11,307 nucleotides of DNA. It comes from Gallionellaceae bacterium. GTDB lineage: Bacteria > Pseudomonadota > Gammaproteobacteria > Burkholderiales > Gallionellaceae. The stretch covers positions 1 through 11,307 of the forward strand of contig PLYB01000261.1 in NCBI GenBank assembly GCA_003151655.1, written 5' to 3'. The notes beneath the pieces were generated by a model that was not told the origin of the DNA, searched no databases, and was given only the letters and a program-made list of their open reading frames with translations. Positions 6,279 to 11,307 of the stretch are shown piece by piece. Both the position numbers and the translations under genes were made by a program. Numbering within the stretch: position 1 is the stretch's first letter; each line of letters starts with the position of its first letter.

Positions 6279-6953
6279 ATGTTTACCAAATCCACTTTTG
6301 CTTTTCTTGATGAACTCGCTGCCAACAACAACCGGGCATGGTTTGAGGAAAATAAATCACGCTATGAAGCGCTGGTACGCGAACCGGCGCTCGACTTTAT
6401 TGAGGCGATGGAGCCTGCGTTGAAAACCTTTGCGCCGAACTTTCGGGCGGAGCCGCGCAAAGTCGGCGGTTCGCTGATGCGGGTGTTCCGCGATACGCGC
6501 TTCTCGCGCGACAAGACCCCGTACAAAACCAACATCGGCATCCAGTTCCGCCACGCACTAGGCAAGGATGTGCATGCGCCCGGTTTCTATGTGCATATCG
6601 CAAACGATGAATGCTTTTGGGGTGCCGGTTGCTGGCACCCGGAAGCGGATGCATTAGGCAAGATACGCGACCTTGTTGTGCAGAAACCCGAGAAATGGTT
6701 TGCTACGCGTGACGATAAAAAATTTGCCGCCCATTGGACACTTTGGGGAGACAGCCTGACCCGCCCTCCGCGCGGCTACTCTGCCGACCATGTTGCAATT
6801 GAAGACATCAAGCGCAAAGACTTTGTCGCCCTTGCCCCATTGTCTATCAAAGAAGTTACCGGAAAGAGTTTGGTCGAACTTACTGAAAAGCGTTTTACCG
6901 AATCGGTTCCGTTAATGAAATTTCTGTGTGAAGCGCTGGAAGTGCAGTATTGA
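6279..6953 (+). CDS. DUF2461 (TIGR02453 family) protein of unknown function
   Basis: A 224-residue protein matching the DUF2461/TIGR02453 family at full length. Recognisable conserved blocks are NNNRAWFEENKSRYEALV (16-33) near the N terminus and LMRVFRDTRFSRDKTPYKTN (66-85), plus the aromatic WGAGCWHPE stretch (114-122). No signal peptide or membrane segment is visible, so it is probably cytoplasmic. Members are widespread in bacteria, and I know of no established biochemical role. It appears to be a single-gene unit with its own promoter; the nearest downstream gene is convergent (tetR ends at 7092). Confidence 0.9.
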   Translation: MFTKSTFAFLDELAANNNRAWFEENKSRYEALVREPALDFIEAMEPALKTFAPNFRAEPRKVGGSLMRVFRDTRFSRDKTPYKTNIGIQFRHALGKDVHAPGFYVHIANDECFWGAGCWHPEADALGKIRDLVVQKPEKWFATRDDKKFAAHWTLWGDSLTRPPRGYSADHVAIEDIKRKDFVALAPLSIKEVTGKSLVELTEKRFTESVPLMKFLCEALEVQY

Positions 6954-7091
6954 TGTTTTGTTACGGAGGAGAAGACTGCTGACCAAACTTTCGTCGGATA
7001 GCTTGATCGAGTAATTAAATGACCGCAATATGCGATACCAGAAATTGAATGTGGAATTAGACAGCCTTCCAACGTTCGATTTGAAAAGTCT

Positions 7092-7733
7092 TCATGGGAT
7101 TTTGCGTGTCCTTCCCTCCGCACCATGTAAGAAAAAGTGCAGCATCTCGGTATACATATCTGCCAATACTGTATCTGGCTTGCGCAGCCATCTCAACATC
7201 GTTCCCAGACGCAAAAAAATCAGTTTTTCTGCCAGCGACTGTGCTTCCTGTTCCATGCTAATTACGCCATCCACTTGGCCTTGCCGGATTAGCTCTAAGG
7301 CCAAAGGAGCAAAACTGTCGTTCTCAAATGGATTGGCATTTTCTTGAGCGTTGTTCAATCGGTAAAAAACGTAAGGAGCAATATAGTCCCGATTACGCTC
7401 GGCATAAGCAGCCTCCATGCGTAGTATGCACAAGAATGCATCGAAAATATTGGGCGTGGCCAATGCAGCATTTTGCACGGTAGCCTGATGCTTAATTTGA
7501 TCCTGCCGGAAGCGATAGGCAATCAAAGCCTCTTTTACAGGGAAATGCTTGTATAGCGTTCCACGGGCAACGTCAGCGGCATTGGCAATCGCCTCCATCG
7601 TGACCTGCTCGTAGCCAATCTGTTCAAACAGATTCCATGCACATTCAGCCAAGTGCTGCACTGTCTGTGCCTGCTTGCGCTCACGTCTCCCTAACAGGGC
7701 TTGATCAGAATTGGAATGGAGTGTTGGGCTCAT
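7092..7733 (-). CDS. TetR/AcrR-family transcriptional regulator
   Basis: A 213-residue TetR-type repressor. The N-terminal helix-turn-helix covers about 44-64 (TMEAIANAADVARGTLYKHF), the most recognisable part of the family. The all-helical C-terminal domain (about 75-205) would bind an unknown ligand. It is divergent from an alpha/beta hydrolase gene, with a perfect palindrome in the shared intergenic region, so it most likely represses both itself and the hydrolase until an ester, lipid or aromatic ligand is present; the ligand is unknown. The ATG at 7733 has only a weak upstream ribosome site, about 25 bases from the predicted transcription start. Confidence 0.9.
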   Translation of the reverse strand: MSPTLHSNSDQALLGRRERKQAQTVQHLAECAWNLFEQIGYEQVTMEAIANAADVARGTLYKHFPVKEALIAYRFRQDQIKHQATVQNAALATPNIFDAFLCILRMEAAYAERNRDYIAPYVFYRLNNAQENANPFENDSFAPLALELIRQGQVDGVISMEQEAQSLAEKLIFLRLGTMLRWLRKPDTVLADMYTEMLHFFLHGAEGRTRKIP

Positions 7734-7745
7734 GACAAATTCTAT

Positions 7746-7792
7746 TTGACGAACAATGTCTATTATTATACATTGTTCAATAATTGAAGCAA
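7746..7792. promoter_or_regulatory. Overlapping divergent promoters with a perfect TetR-type operator
   Basis: GAACAATGT (7751-7759) and ACATTGTTC (7770-7778) are perfect nine-base arms around a ten-base spacer. To the right, TTGACG (7746-7751) with TATACA (7767-7772, 15-base spacer) or TACATT (7769-7774, 17-base spacer) could drive the hydrolase. To the left, on the minus strand, TTGCTT (7787-7792), a 16-base spacer and a perfect TATAAT (7765-7770) would drive the regulator. A dimer pair bound here would block both promoters. The operator role is inferred. Confidence 0.8.
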
Positions 7793-7830
7793 GACTAGAA
7801 TTGATTAGAAATCACAAGGACACGCTACCT

Positions 7831-8742
7831 ATGAGCACACTCATGAATCGCTTCGGAGACTACCTTTTAGAAAAAGCACTCGCGTCAGAATGCAAACAGG
7901 CAGGGCTGGTTAGCGCTTTGGCTCAACTTTCATTTGGCAATGTCGAATATCTGCGAAGTAAAAATGAGGCCGAACATTCATCAGAAGCAATCGTTATGCT
8001 GCATGGTGCCGCCGCAGACAAAACATCATGGACTCGCTTTGCCAAACATTTAGGCAGCAAATTTCCGCTCGTGATTCCAGATTTGCCGGGGCATGGCAAG
8101 AGCATCGCGGACAGCAATCTGGACTACAGCATCAAAGCACAAGCAGAGCGGCTCAAAGAGTTGCTTTCTACGCTTGGAATCAAGCGTGTTCATCTGATCG
8201 GCAATTCTATGGGCGGCACTATCGCACTCCATCTGGCATCCACCTCGCCAAATCTCGTTGCATCCCTCGTATTGATTGACGCAGCAGGTTTTGAGGCAAG
8301 CCCGAGCTGGTTACGACAACATATAGCACATACGGGTATCAATCCAATGATTGAGCTTTGTGACGTATCAGACTACCGAGCCATGATGCGCATCGGCATG
8401 GAGGCTCCTCCCTATATTCCAGGAATTATTGTTTCGGCATTAGCGCGAGTTTTTGTTAAACGCAAAGCCATCAACCAGAAGATAGTCAAAGATATTGAGC
8501 AAGACTTGAATCAAACGGGAAGCCTTGCAAAAATCGTTGCTCCGGCTTTCATTATCTGGGGAGCCGCTGACAAAGTTGAGCATGTCGATAACGCAGAATT
8601 TCTGCATCAACGGCTTACATACAGCAGAAAAATTATCATGGATGGAATTGGTCACGTTCCAATGGTCGAGGCTCCGAAACAAGTAGCTTGTGCTTGCAGG
8701 GACTTCATTACTGAGATGGGAAACAACTTTGAACCAATTTAA
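7831..8742 (+). CDS. Alpha/beta hydrolase (esterase/lipase-like)
   Basis: A 303-residue alpha/beta-fold hydrolase. The oxyanion-hole HG motif is at 58-59 (VMLHGAAADK), the nucleophile Ser126 in the elbow GNSMGG, the acid Asp247 in IIWGAADKV and His275 in GIGHVPM, so the triad is complete. A lid/cap segment lies about 155-225. The likely reaction is ester or lipid hydrolysis, or a carbon-carbon hydrolase reaction in aromatic degradation; the substrate is not determined. I chose the ATG at 7831, ten bases after AAGGA (7816-7820). An in-frame ATG at 7756 lies inside the operator and promoter and is rejected. The N terminus has no cleavable signal peptide that I can recognise. Expression is probably controlled by the divergent TetR protein. 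Confidence 0.9.
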   Translation: MSTLMNRFGDYLLEKALASECKQAGLVSALAQLSFGNVEYLRSKNEAEHSSEAIVMLHGAAADKTSWTRFAKHLGSKFPLVIPDLPGHGKSIADSNLDYSIKAQAERLKELLSTLGIKRVHLIGNSMGGTIALHLASTSPNLVASLVLIDAAGFEASPSWLRQHIAHTGINPMIELCDVSDYRAMMRIGMEAPPYIPGIIVSALARVFVKRKAINQKIVKDIEQDLNQTGSLAKIVAPAFIIWGAADKVEHVDNAEFLHQRLTYSRKIIMDGIGHVPMVEAPKQVACACRDFITEMGNNFEPI

Positions 8743-8810
8743 GTAAGAGCAGCTCGTTTCCAGCCATCCGTAATTAGGTGACCTCGCCATCCACATAAAC
8801 ACCACAAAAA

Positions 8811-9122
8811 TCAAATAGCCGAAAGTCTCTCCACCGTATCAGGATAACGCTCAACCATGCGAATTAAGATCGCGGCTTGGGCATTCGGGCTGGCGCGGCC
8901 TTGTTCCCAATTTTCAAGTGTACGTTCGTTGGTGCGCAGGTATCGGGCAAACACGGTGCGGGACATATGCAGTTTTTCCCGGAGGCTCAGCAACTCTTCC
9001 GGCGTGATTGTCGGTGCGGGTTTCTTTTCGACAACGTGTTCGCGCAGGGTGAGCTTACCTTCGCGGGCGGATTGCAGTGCGCCGAATCCTTCATTCAATT
9101 CGTCAAATAATTTTCGTTTCAT
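8811..9122 (-). CDS. higA: HigA-2/NadS-type antitoxin (XRE helix-turn-helix)
   Basis: A 103-residue antitoxin. The C-terminal part is an XRE-type helix-turn-helix (about 40-90: ITPEELLSLREKLHMSR, then TNERTLENWEQGRASPN), as in HigA-2 and NadS regulators. The N-terminal part (1-35) would contact the toxin. It follows the toxin gene with a four-base ATGA overlap, and its ribosome site AGGAG lies within the toxin's last codons, so translation is coupled. It probably neutralises HigB and represses the operon through the palindrome upstream of the toxin. Confidence 0.9.
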   Translation of the reverse strand: MKRKLFDELNEGFGALQSAREGKLTLREHVVEKKPAPTITPEELLSLREKLHMSRTVFARYLRTNERTLENWEQGRASPNAQAAILIRMVERYPDTVERLSAI

Positions 9123-9463
9123 TTTGCTCTCCTTGCATCCAATTCCTGCTTGAGGAAATCTTTCAATATTTTTCGCTCTGTTGCGGTCAGGTCATCCATC
9201 TCGTCTTTGTTGTACACTGTGAAAAGCCAGAACTGTTTACCCGATAGCCACCAGTAATAAATTACGCGCAGTCCGCCGCGCTTGCCTTTGCCACGTTTTT
9301 CATCGGCATGCCGCACCTTGCGTAAGCCACCAGTACCTTCGATCACGTCACCGGCTTCCGGATTTTCCATCAGCACTTTTTGCAACTCACGAAAACTCGC
9401 ATCAGTCAGATAACCTTCTCGATGTCGCTCGAATGGCGGTAATTCAATAAAGATGGCTTTCAT
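9119..9463 (-). CDS. higB: HigB-2-like RelE-superfamily toxin
   Basis: A 114-residue ribosome-dependent mRNA interferase of the RelE superfamily. It resembles the HigB-2 subgroup: MKAIFIELPPFERHREGYL at the start, GDVIEGTGGLRKVR (38-51), then GKGKRGGLRVIYYWW (58-72) and FTVYNKDEMDDLT (81-93). The basic residues and tyrosines expected for mRNA cleavage on the ribosome are in place, and no frame damage is visible. The ATG at 9463 is chosen; the frame is open to a TTG at 9499, but that codon lies in the -35 box. There is no ribosome site in front of the ATG, and the promoter spacing predicts a leaderless mRNA. The toxin-first order is typical of hig systems. Confidence 0.9.
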   Translation of the reverse strand: MKAIFIELPPFERHREGYLTDASFRELQKVLMENPEAGDVIEGTGGLRKVRHADEKRGKGKRGGLRVIYYWWLSGKQFWLFTVYNKDEMDDLTATERKILKDFLKQELDARRAK

Positions 9464-9465
9464 AA

Positions 9466-9499
9466 ACACAATATACGCAAGTTGCGTATATTGTGTCAA
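9466..9499 (-). promoter_or_regulatory. higBA promoter embedded in a perfect 31-base palindrome
   Basis: Positions 9466-9480 and 9482-9496 are perfectly complementary fifteen-base arms around one central G (9481). On the minus strand a consensus -35 TTGACA (9494-9499), an 18-base spacer and -10 TATATT (9470-9475) lie in and across the palindrome. Transcription would begin about seven bases after the -10, at or next to the A of the toxin ATG at 9463. A HigA-type repressor bound here would cover both promoter elements. Confidence 0.85.
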
Positions 9500-9511
9500 A
9501 TTTTATGCTAA

Positions 9512-9901
9512 TTAGTTTGTATCTCCATCCACATAAAACCACTGTCCATCCTCGCGCACGAAGCGGCTAACTTCATGCAGCCGATGCACACGGCCATTCA
9601 CTTTGTAGCGGGCGACGAATTCGACGATGGCGTGGTCGGTGTCTTGTTGTTCGTGGCGTTTTACTTCGAGGCCAAGCCATTTGGTTGAAGCATCTTCTGC
9701 CAAGCCTAATGCTGTTGGACGAGTAGAGGGATGCCAGGTTGCCATCAGGTAGTTTTCGCGTTGCAGGGTGTAGGCGGTGTAGCGCGAGCGCATGAGCGCT
9801 TCGGCGGTGGGGGCGGTTTGGTTGTTGTCCAGATAGAGGGTGCAACAGTCGGTGAAGGGTTTGGGGGTGCCGCAGTGGCAGAGGTTTGAGTTTGGTTTCA
9901 T
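9512..9901 (-). CDS. YchJ-family (UPF0225) protein with SEC-C zinc motif
   Basis: A 129-residue protein of the YchJ/UPF0225 family. The N-terminal SEC-C-like zinc site is C8, C10, C19, C20 (LCHCGTPKPFTDCC). The rest is an NTF2-like core with the family blocks ALMRSRYTAY (35-44), WLGLEV (75-80) and VEFVARYKVNG (93-103). It is a little shorter than Escherichia coli YchJ and has no second C-terminal SEC-C motif. The function is unknown; a zinc-dependent protein-interaction role is usually assumed. No clear ribosome site precedes the ATG at 9901. It is probably a separate unit from higBA, because a strong promoter lies in between. Confidence 0.9.
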   Translation of the reverse strand: MKPNSNLCHCGTPKPFTDCCTLYLDNNQTAPTAEALMRSRYTAYTLQRENYLMATWHPSTRPTALGLAEDASTKWLGLEVKRHEQQDTDHAIVEFVARYKVNGRVHRLHEVSRFVREDGQWFYVDGDTN

Positions 9902-9950
9902 GTTAATTTGCGGATGTTATTTGCGTGATGCGACTTGATAGTTACACGCG

Positions 9951-10029
9951 CTCCCTCACCCTAGCCCTCTCCCCGCAGGAGAGGGGATTGCTCCCTTCCC
10001 CCTTGGGGGAAGGGCTGGGGATGAGGGAG
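9951..10029. repeat. Large palindromic intergenic repeat (two hairpins within an outer stem)
   Basis: Outer arms CTCCCTCA (9951-9958) and TGAGGGAG (10022-10029) pair perfectly and continue inward (CCCTAGCCCT against AGGGCTGGGG) with one mismatch and one unpaired base. Inside are two alternative hairpins: CCCTCTCC (9965-9972) with GGAGAGGG (9978-9985), and CCCTTCCCCC (9993-10002) with GGGGGAAGGG (10005-10014) around a TT loop. The CTCCCTCACCCTAGCCCTCT type is a dispersed repeat of many proteobacteria. It lies just after the kinase stop codon, where the GC-rich hairpins could act as a terminator or an mRNA 3'-end stabiliser. Confidence 0.85.
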
Positions 10030-10032
10030 TTT

Positions 10033-11034
10033 TTAGTTCTGCCACAGCGGCGGTTCTTCCATCAGTGATATTTGTTCGCGCAGTTCCAGAATTCTATTCT
10101 GCCAGTAGATTTGCGTGTTGAACCACGGAAACGCTTGTTTGAAAGCTGCGTCGTCCCAGCGTCTGGCCAGCCAGGCTGAGTAGTGGATGAGGCGCAGGGT
10201 GCGCAGGGCTTCGATGAGGTGGAGTTCGCGCGGGTCGAATTCGTAGAAGTCTTCGTAGCCTGCGAGTACGTCGCCCATTTGCCGCACGCGGTCTTCGCGT
10301 TCGCCGGAGAGCAGCATCCACAGGTCTTGTACCGCCGGCCCCATGCGGCTGTCGTCGAAGTCTACGAAGTGCGGGCCTTCGTCTGTCCATAGCACGTTGC
10401 TTGCGTGGCAATCGCCATGCAGTCGCAAACTTTTCACAGTTCCCGCACGGTCGAAGCAGTGGCGCACGCCATCCAGTGCTTGTTGGACTACGCTGCGATA
10501 GGCTGCATCGATGTCAGCGGGGATGAAGCCATTCGCCAGTAAAAAATCGCGTGGCTCAGTACCGAAAGTCTCGATGTTTAAGATGGGACGATGCTCAAAA
10601 TTTTTGATGGCGCCGACGGCGTGAATGCGCCCGAGAAAGCGCCCCAGCCATTCCAGTGTGTCGCGATTTTCCAGTTCCGGCGCGCGTCCGCCATGCTTAG
10701 CAAAAACAGAGAAACGGAAGCCGTCGAAGTGATGCAGGGTCGTGCCATCGATAGTCGACGCGGGCACCACCGGTATCTCGCGCTCGACCAGTTCCTGCAC
10801 AAAAGCATGCTCTTCGAGAATGGCGTCATCAGTCCAACGGGCGGGGCGGTAAAACTTTGCCACCAGCGGCGCGCTGTCGTCGATACCGACTTGATACACG
10901 CGATTCTCGTAACTATTGAGCGCCAACAGGCGACCATCGCAACGCAAGCCGATGCTCTCCAGTGCGTTTAATACGCTGTCGGGAGTGAGTGCGGCGAATG
11001 AGTGTTCTTTTATTATTTCCATGGCAGCAAGCAT
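10033..11034 (-). CDS. srkA: Stress-response serine/threonine kinase, SrkA (YihE/RdoA)-like
   Basis: A 333-residue kinase of the aminoglycoside-phosphotransferase/choline-kinase fold, matching SrkA (YihE/RdoA) in length and sequence. Lys60 in LVAKFYRP is the likely ATP-binding lysine. LHGDCHASN (205-213) contains the catalytic Asp208 and metal-binding Asn213, and FVDFDDSRMGP (223-233) contains the metal-binding Asp225. In Escherichia coli the homologue counters stress-induced death by phosphorylating proteins, in the Cpx and MazF context. I chose the ATG at 11034, preceded by AGGGGGA nine bases upstream; an in-frame ATG at 11022 has no ribosome site. The start lies 39 bases after the stop of the DUF1415-like gene on the same strand, so co-transcription is likely. 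Confidence 0.93.
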   Translation of the reverse strand: MLAAMEIIKEHSFAALTPDSVLNALESIGLRCDGRLLALNSYENRVYQVGIDDSAPLVAKFYRPARWTDDAILEEHAFVQELVEREIPVVPASTIDGTTLHHFDGFRFSVFAKHGGRAPELENRDTLEWLGRFLGRIHAVGAIKNFEHRPILNIETFGTEPRDFLLANGFIPADIDAAYRSVVQQALDGVRHCFDRAGTVKSLRLHGDCHASNVLWTDEGPHFVDFDDSRMGPAVQDLWMLLSGEREDRVRQMGDVLAGYEDFYEFDPRELHLIEALRTLRLIHYSAWLARRWDDAAFKQAFPWFNTQIYWQNRILELREQISLMEEPPLWQN

Positions 11035-11073
11035 ACCGCCATTTCCCCCTGAGAGGGATAACCAATAGCGTGC

Positions 11074-11307
11074 TTAATTAACTTTCTTGTCCCTTTGCAC
11101 TTCCGCTAGCCCCAACGAGTTCCAGCCATCGTGCCCCAGCTTAAGCATGGTCTCGATATTCTTATCGAATATCTGCTCAGCTTCGGGAAACGCATCCACG
11201 GCTGCATCGATACTTTCTTCGCGCAGCAAATGCAGGGTCGGATAAGGCGAGCGGTTGGTGTAGTTGGTGATGTCGTCCGGTTCGGTATCGGCAAATTGAT
11301 ATTGCGG
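11074..11307 (-). CDS. DUF1415-like protein, C-terminal end (5' part outside window)
   Basis: The minus strand from the window edge is open for 77 codons to the TAA at 11074-11076. The peptide begins PQYQFADTEPDDITNYTNRS and continues PYPTLHLLREESIDAAVDAFPEAEQIF, then ends LAEVQRDKKVN. The NRSPYPTLHLLRE block followed by a P-E-x-I-x-x-x-N-I segment recalls the C terminus of DUF1415 proteins (about 180 residues, function unknown). The family call rests on memory of this block only. It lies directly upstream of the SrkA-like kinase on the same strand. Confidence 0.7.
   Translation of the reverse strand, partial: PQYQFADTEPDDITNYTNRSPYPTLHLLREESIDAAVDAFPEAEQIFDKNIETMLKLGHDGWNSLGLAEVQRDKKVN

Noticed and set aside
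6954..7091. Small gene after DUF2461, suggested by GGAGGAG at 6966-6972
   Set aside because: No ATG, GTG or TTG with a reasonable frame follows at usable spacing; the gap shows no clear terminator hairpin or conserved element that I can recognise.
7756..7830. Longer hydrolase starting at the ATG at 7756
   Set aside because: That codon lies inside the operator palindrome and upstream of the likely transcription start; the ATG at 7831 has an AAGGA site at proper spacing.
8743..8810. Terminator between the hydrolase and the convergent higA gene
   Set aside because: No stable hairpin with a T-run is visible in this 68-base gap.
8788..9545. CCATCCACATAAA occurring at about 8788 and 9526 as a possible direct repeat flanking higBA
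   Set aside because: The match is only about 13 bases, and the second copy is coding sequence for the end of the YchJ-family protein; it is too short to call an attachment site.
10094..10971. Open frames on both strands within the kinase gene
   Set aside because: They are shadows of the SrkA-like coding sequence, which has all its catalytic motifs in one frame.

Overview
The window looks like chromosomal DNA from a proteobacterium, most likely a betaproteobacterium. The base composition is moderate (near 50-55% GC by eye). It carries a sigma-54 activator of the AcoR type, a stress kinase of the SrkA/YihE type, a YchJ-family protein, a DUF1415-like protein, and two families of short intergenic palindromes that are common in beta- and gammaproteobacteria. 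The lineage is an inference; no rRNA or tRNA gene is present to settle it. The ends of the window cut through one gene at each side.

Layout. From 1 to 1220 (minus) is the N-terminal four fifths of an NAD-dependent aldehyde dehydrogenase of the ExaC/AcoD type. It is divergent from an AcoR-like sigma-54 activator (1630-3537, plus). The 409-base gap between them holds a near-consensus -24/-12 promoter facing the dehydrogenase, two dyad sites at a distance suited to upstream activator binding, a further 14-base palindrome and a REP-like double hairpin. This is a self-contained aldehyde-responsive regulon. A C-terminal scrap of a PhzF-family gene follows the activator. Next comes a tight three-gene plus-strand cluster: GFA/CENP-V-type zinc protein, transglutaminase-like cysteine hydrolase and tautomerase (3934-5366).

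The minus strand at 5363-6067 carries a vapBC toxin-antitoxin operon. The toxin gene is broken by a 70-base insertion that leaves a 36-base direct repeat; the antitoxin and its operator are intact. A DUF2461 protein follows at 6279-6953. A TetR regulator and an alpha/beta hydrolase (7092-8742) are divergent across a perfect 9+10+9 palindrome that covers overlapping promoters.

A second toxin-antitoxin module, HigBA-2-like with the toxin first (8811-9463, minus), looks intact. Its promoter is embedded in a perfect 31-base palindrome, and the spacing predicts a leaderless toxin mRNA. The window ends with a YchJ-family zinc protein, a large palindromic repeat, an SrkA-like kinase and the C-terminal end of a DUF1415-like gene, all on the minus strand.

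I found no CRISPR array, phage, insertion sequence or clearly new multi-gene defence system. The most interesting signals are regulatory architecture (three self-contained operator/promoter designs) and gene decay (vapC, phzF).
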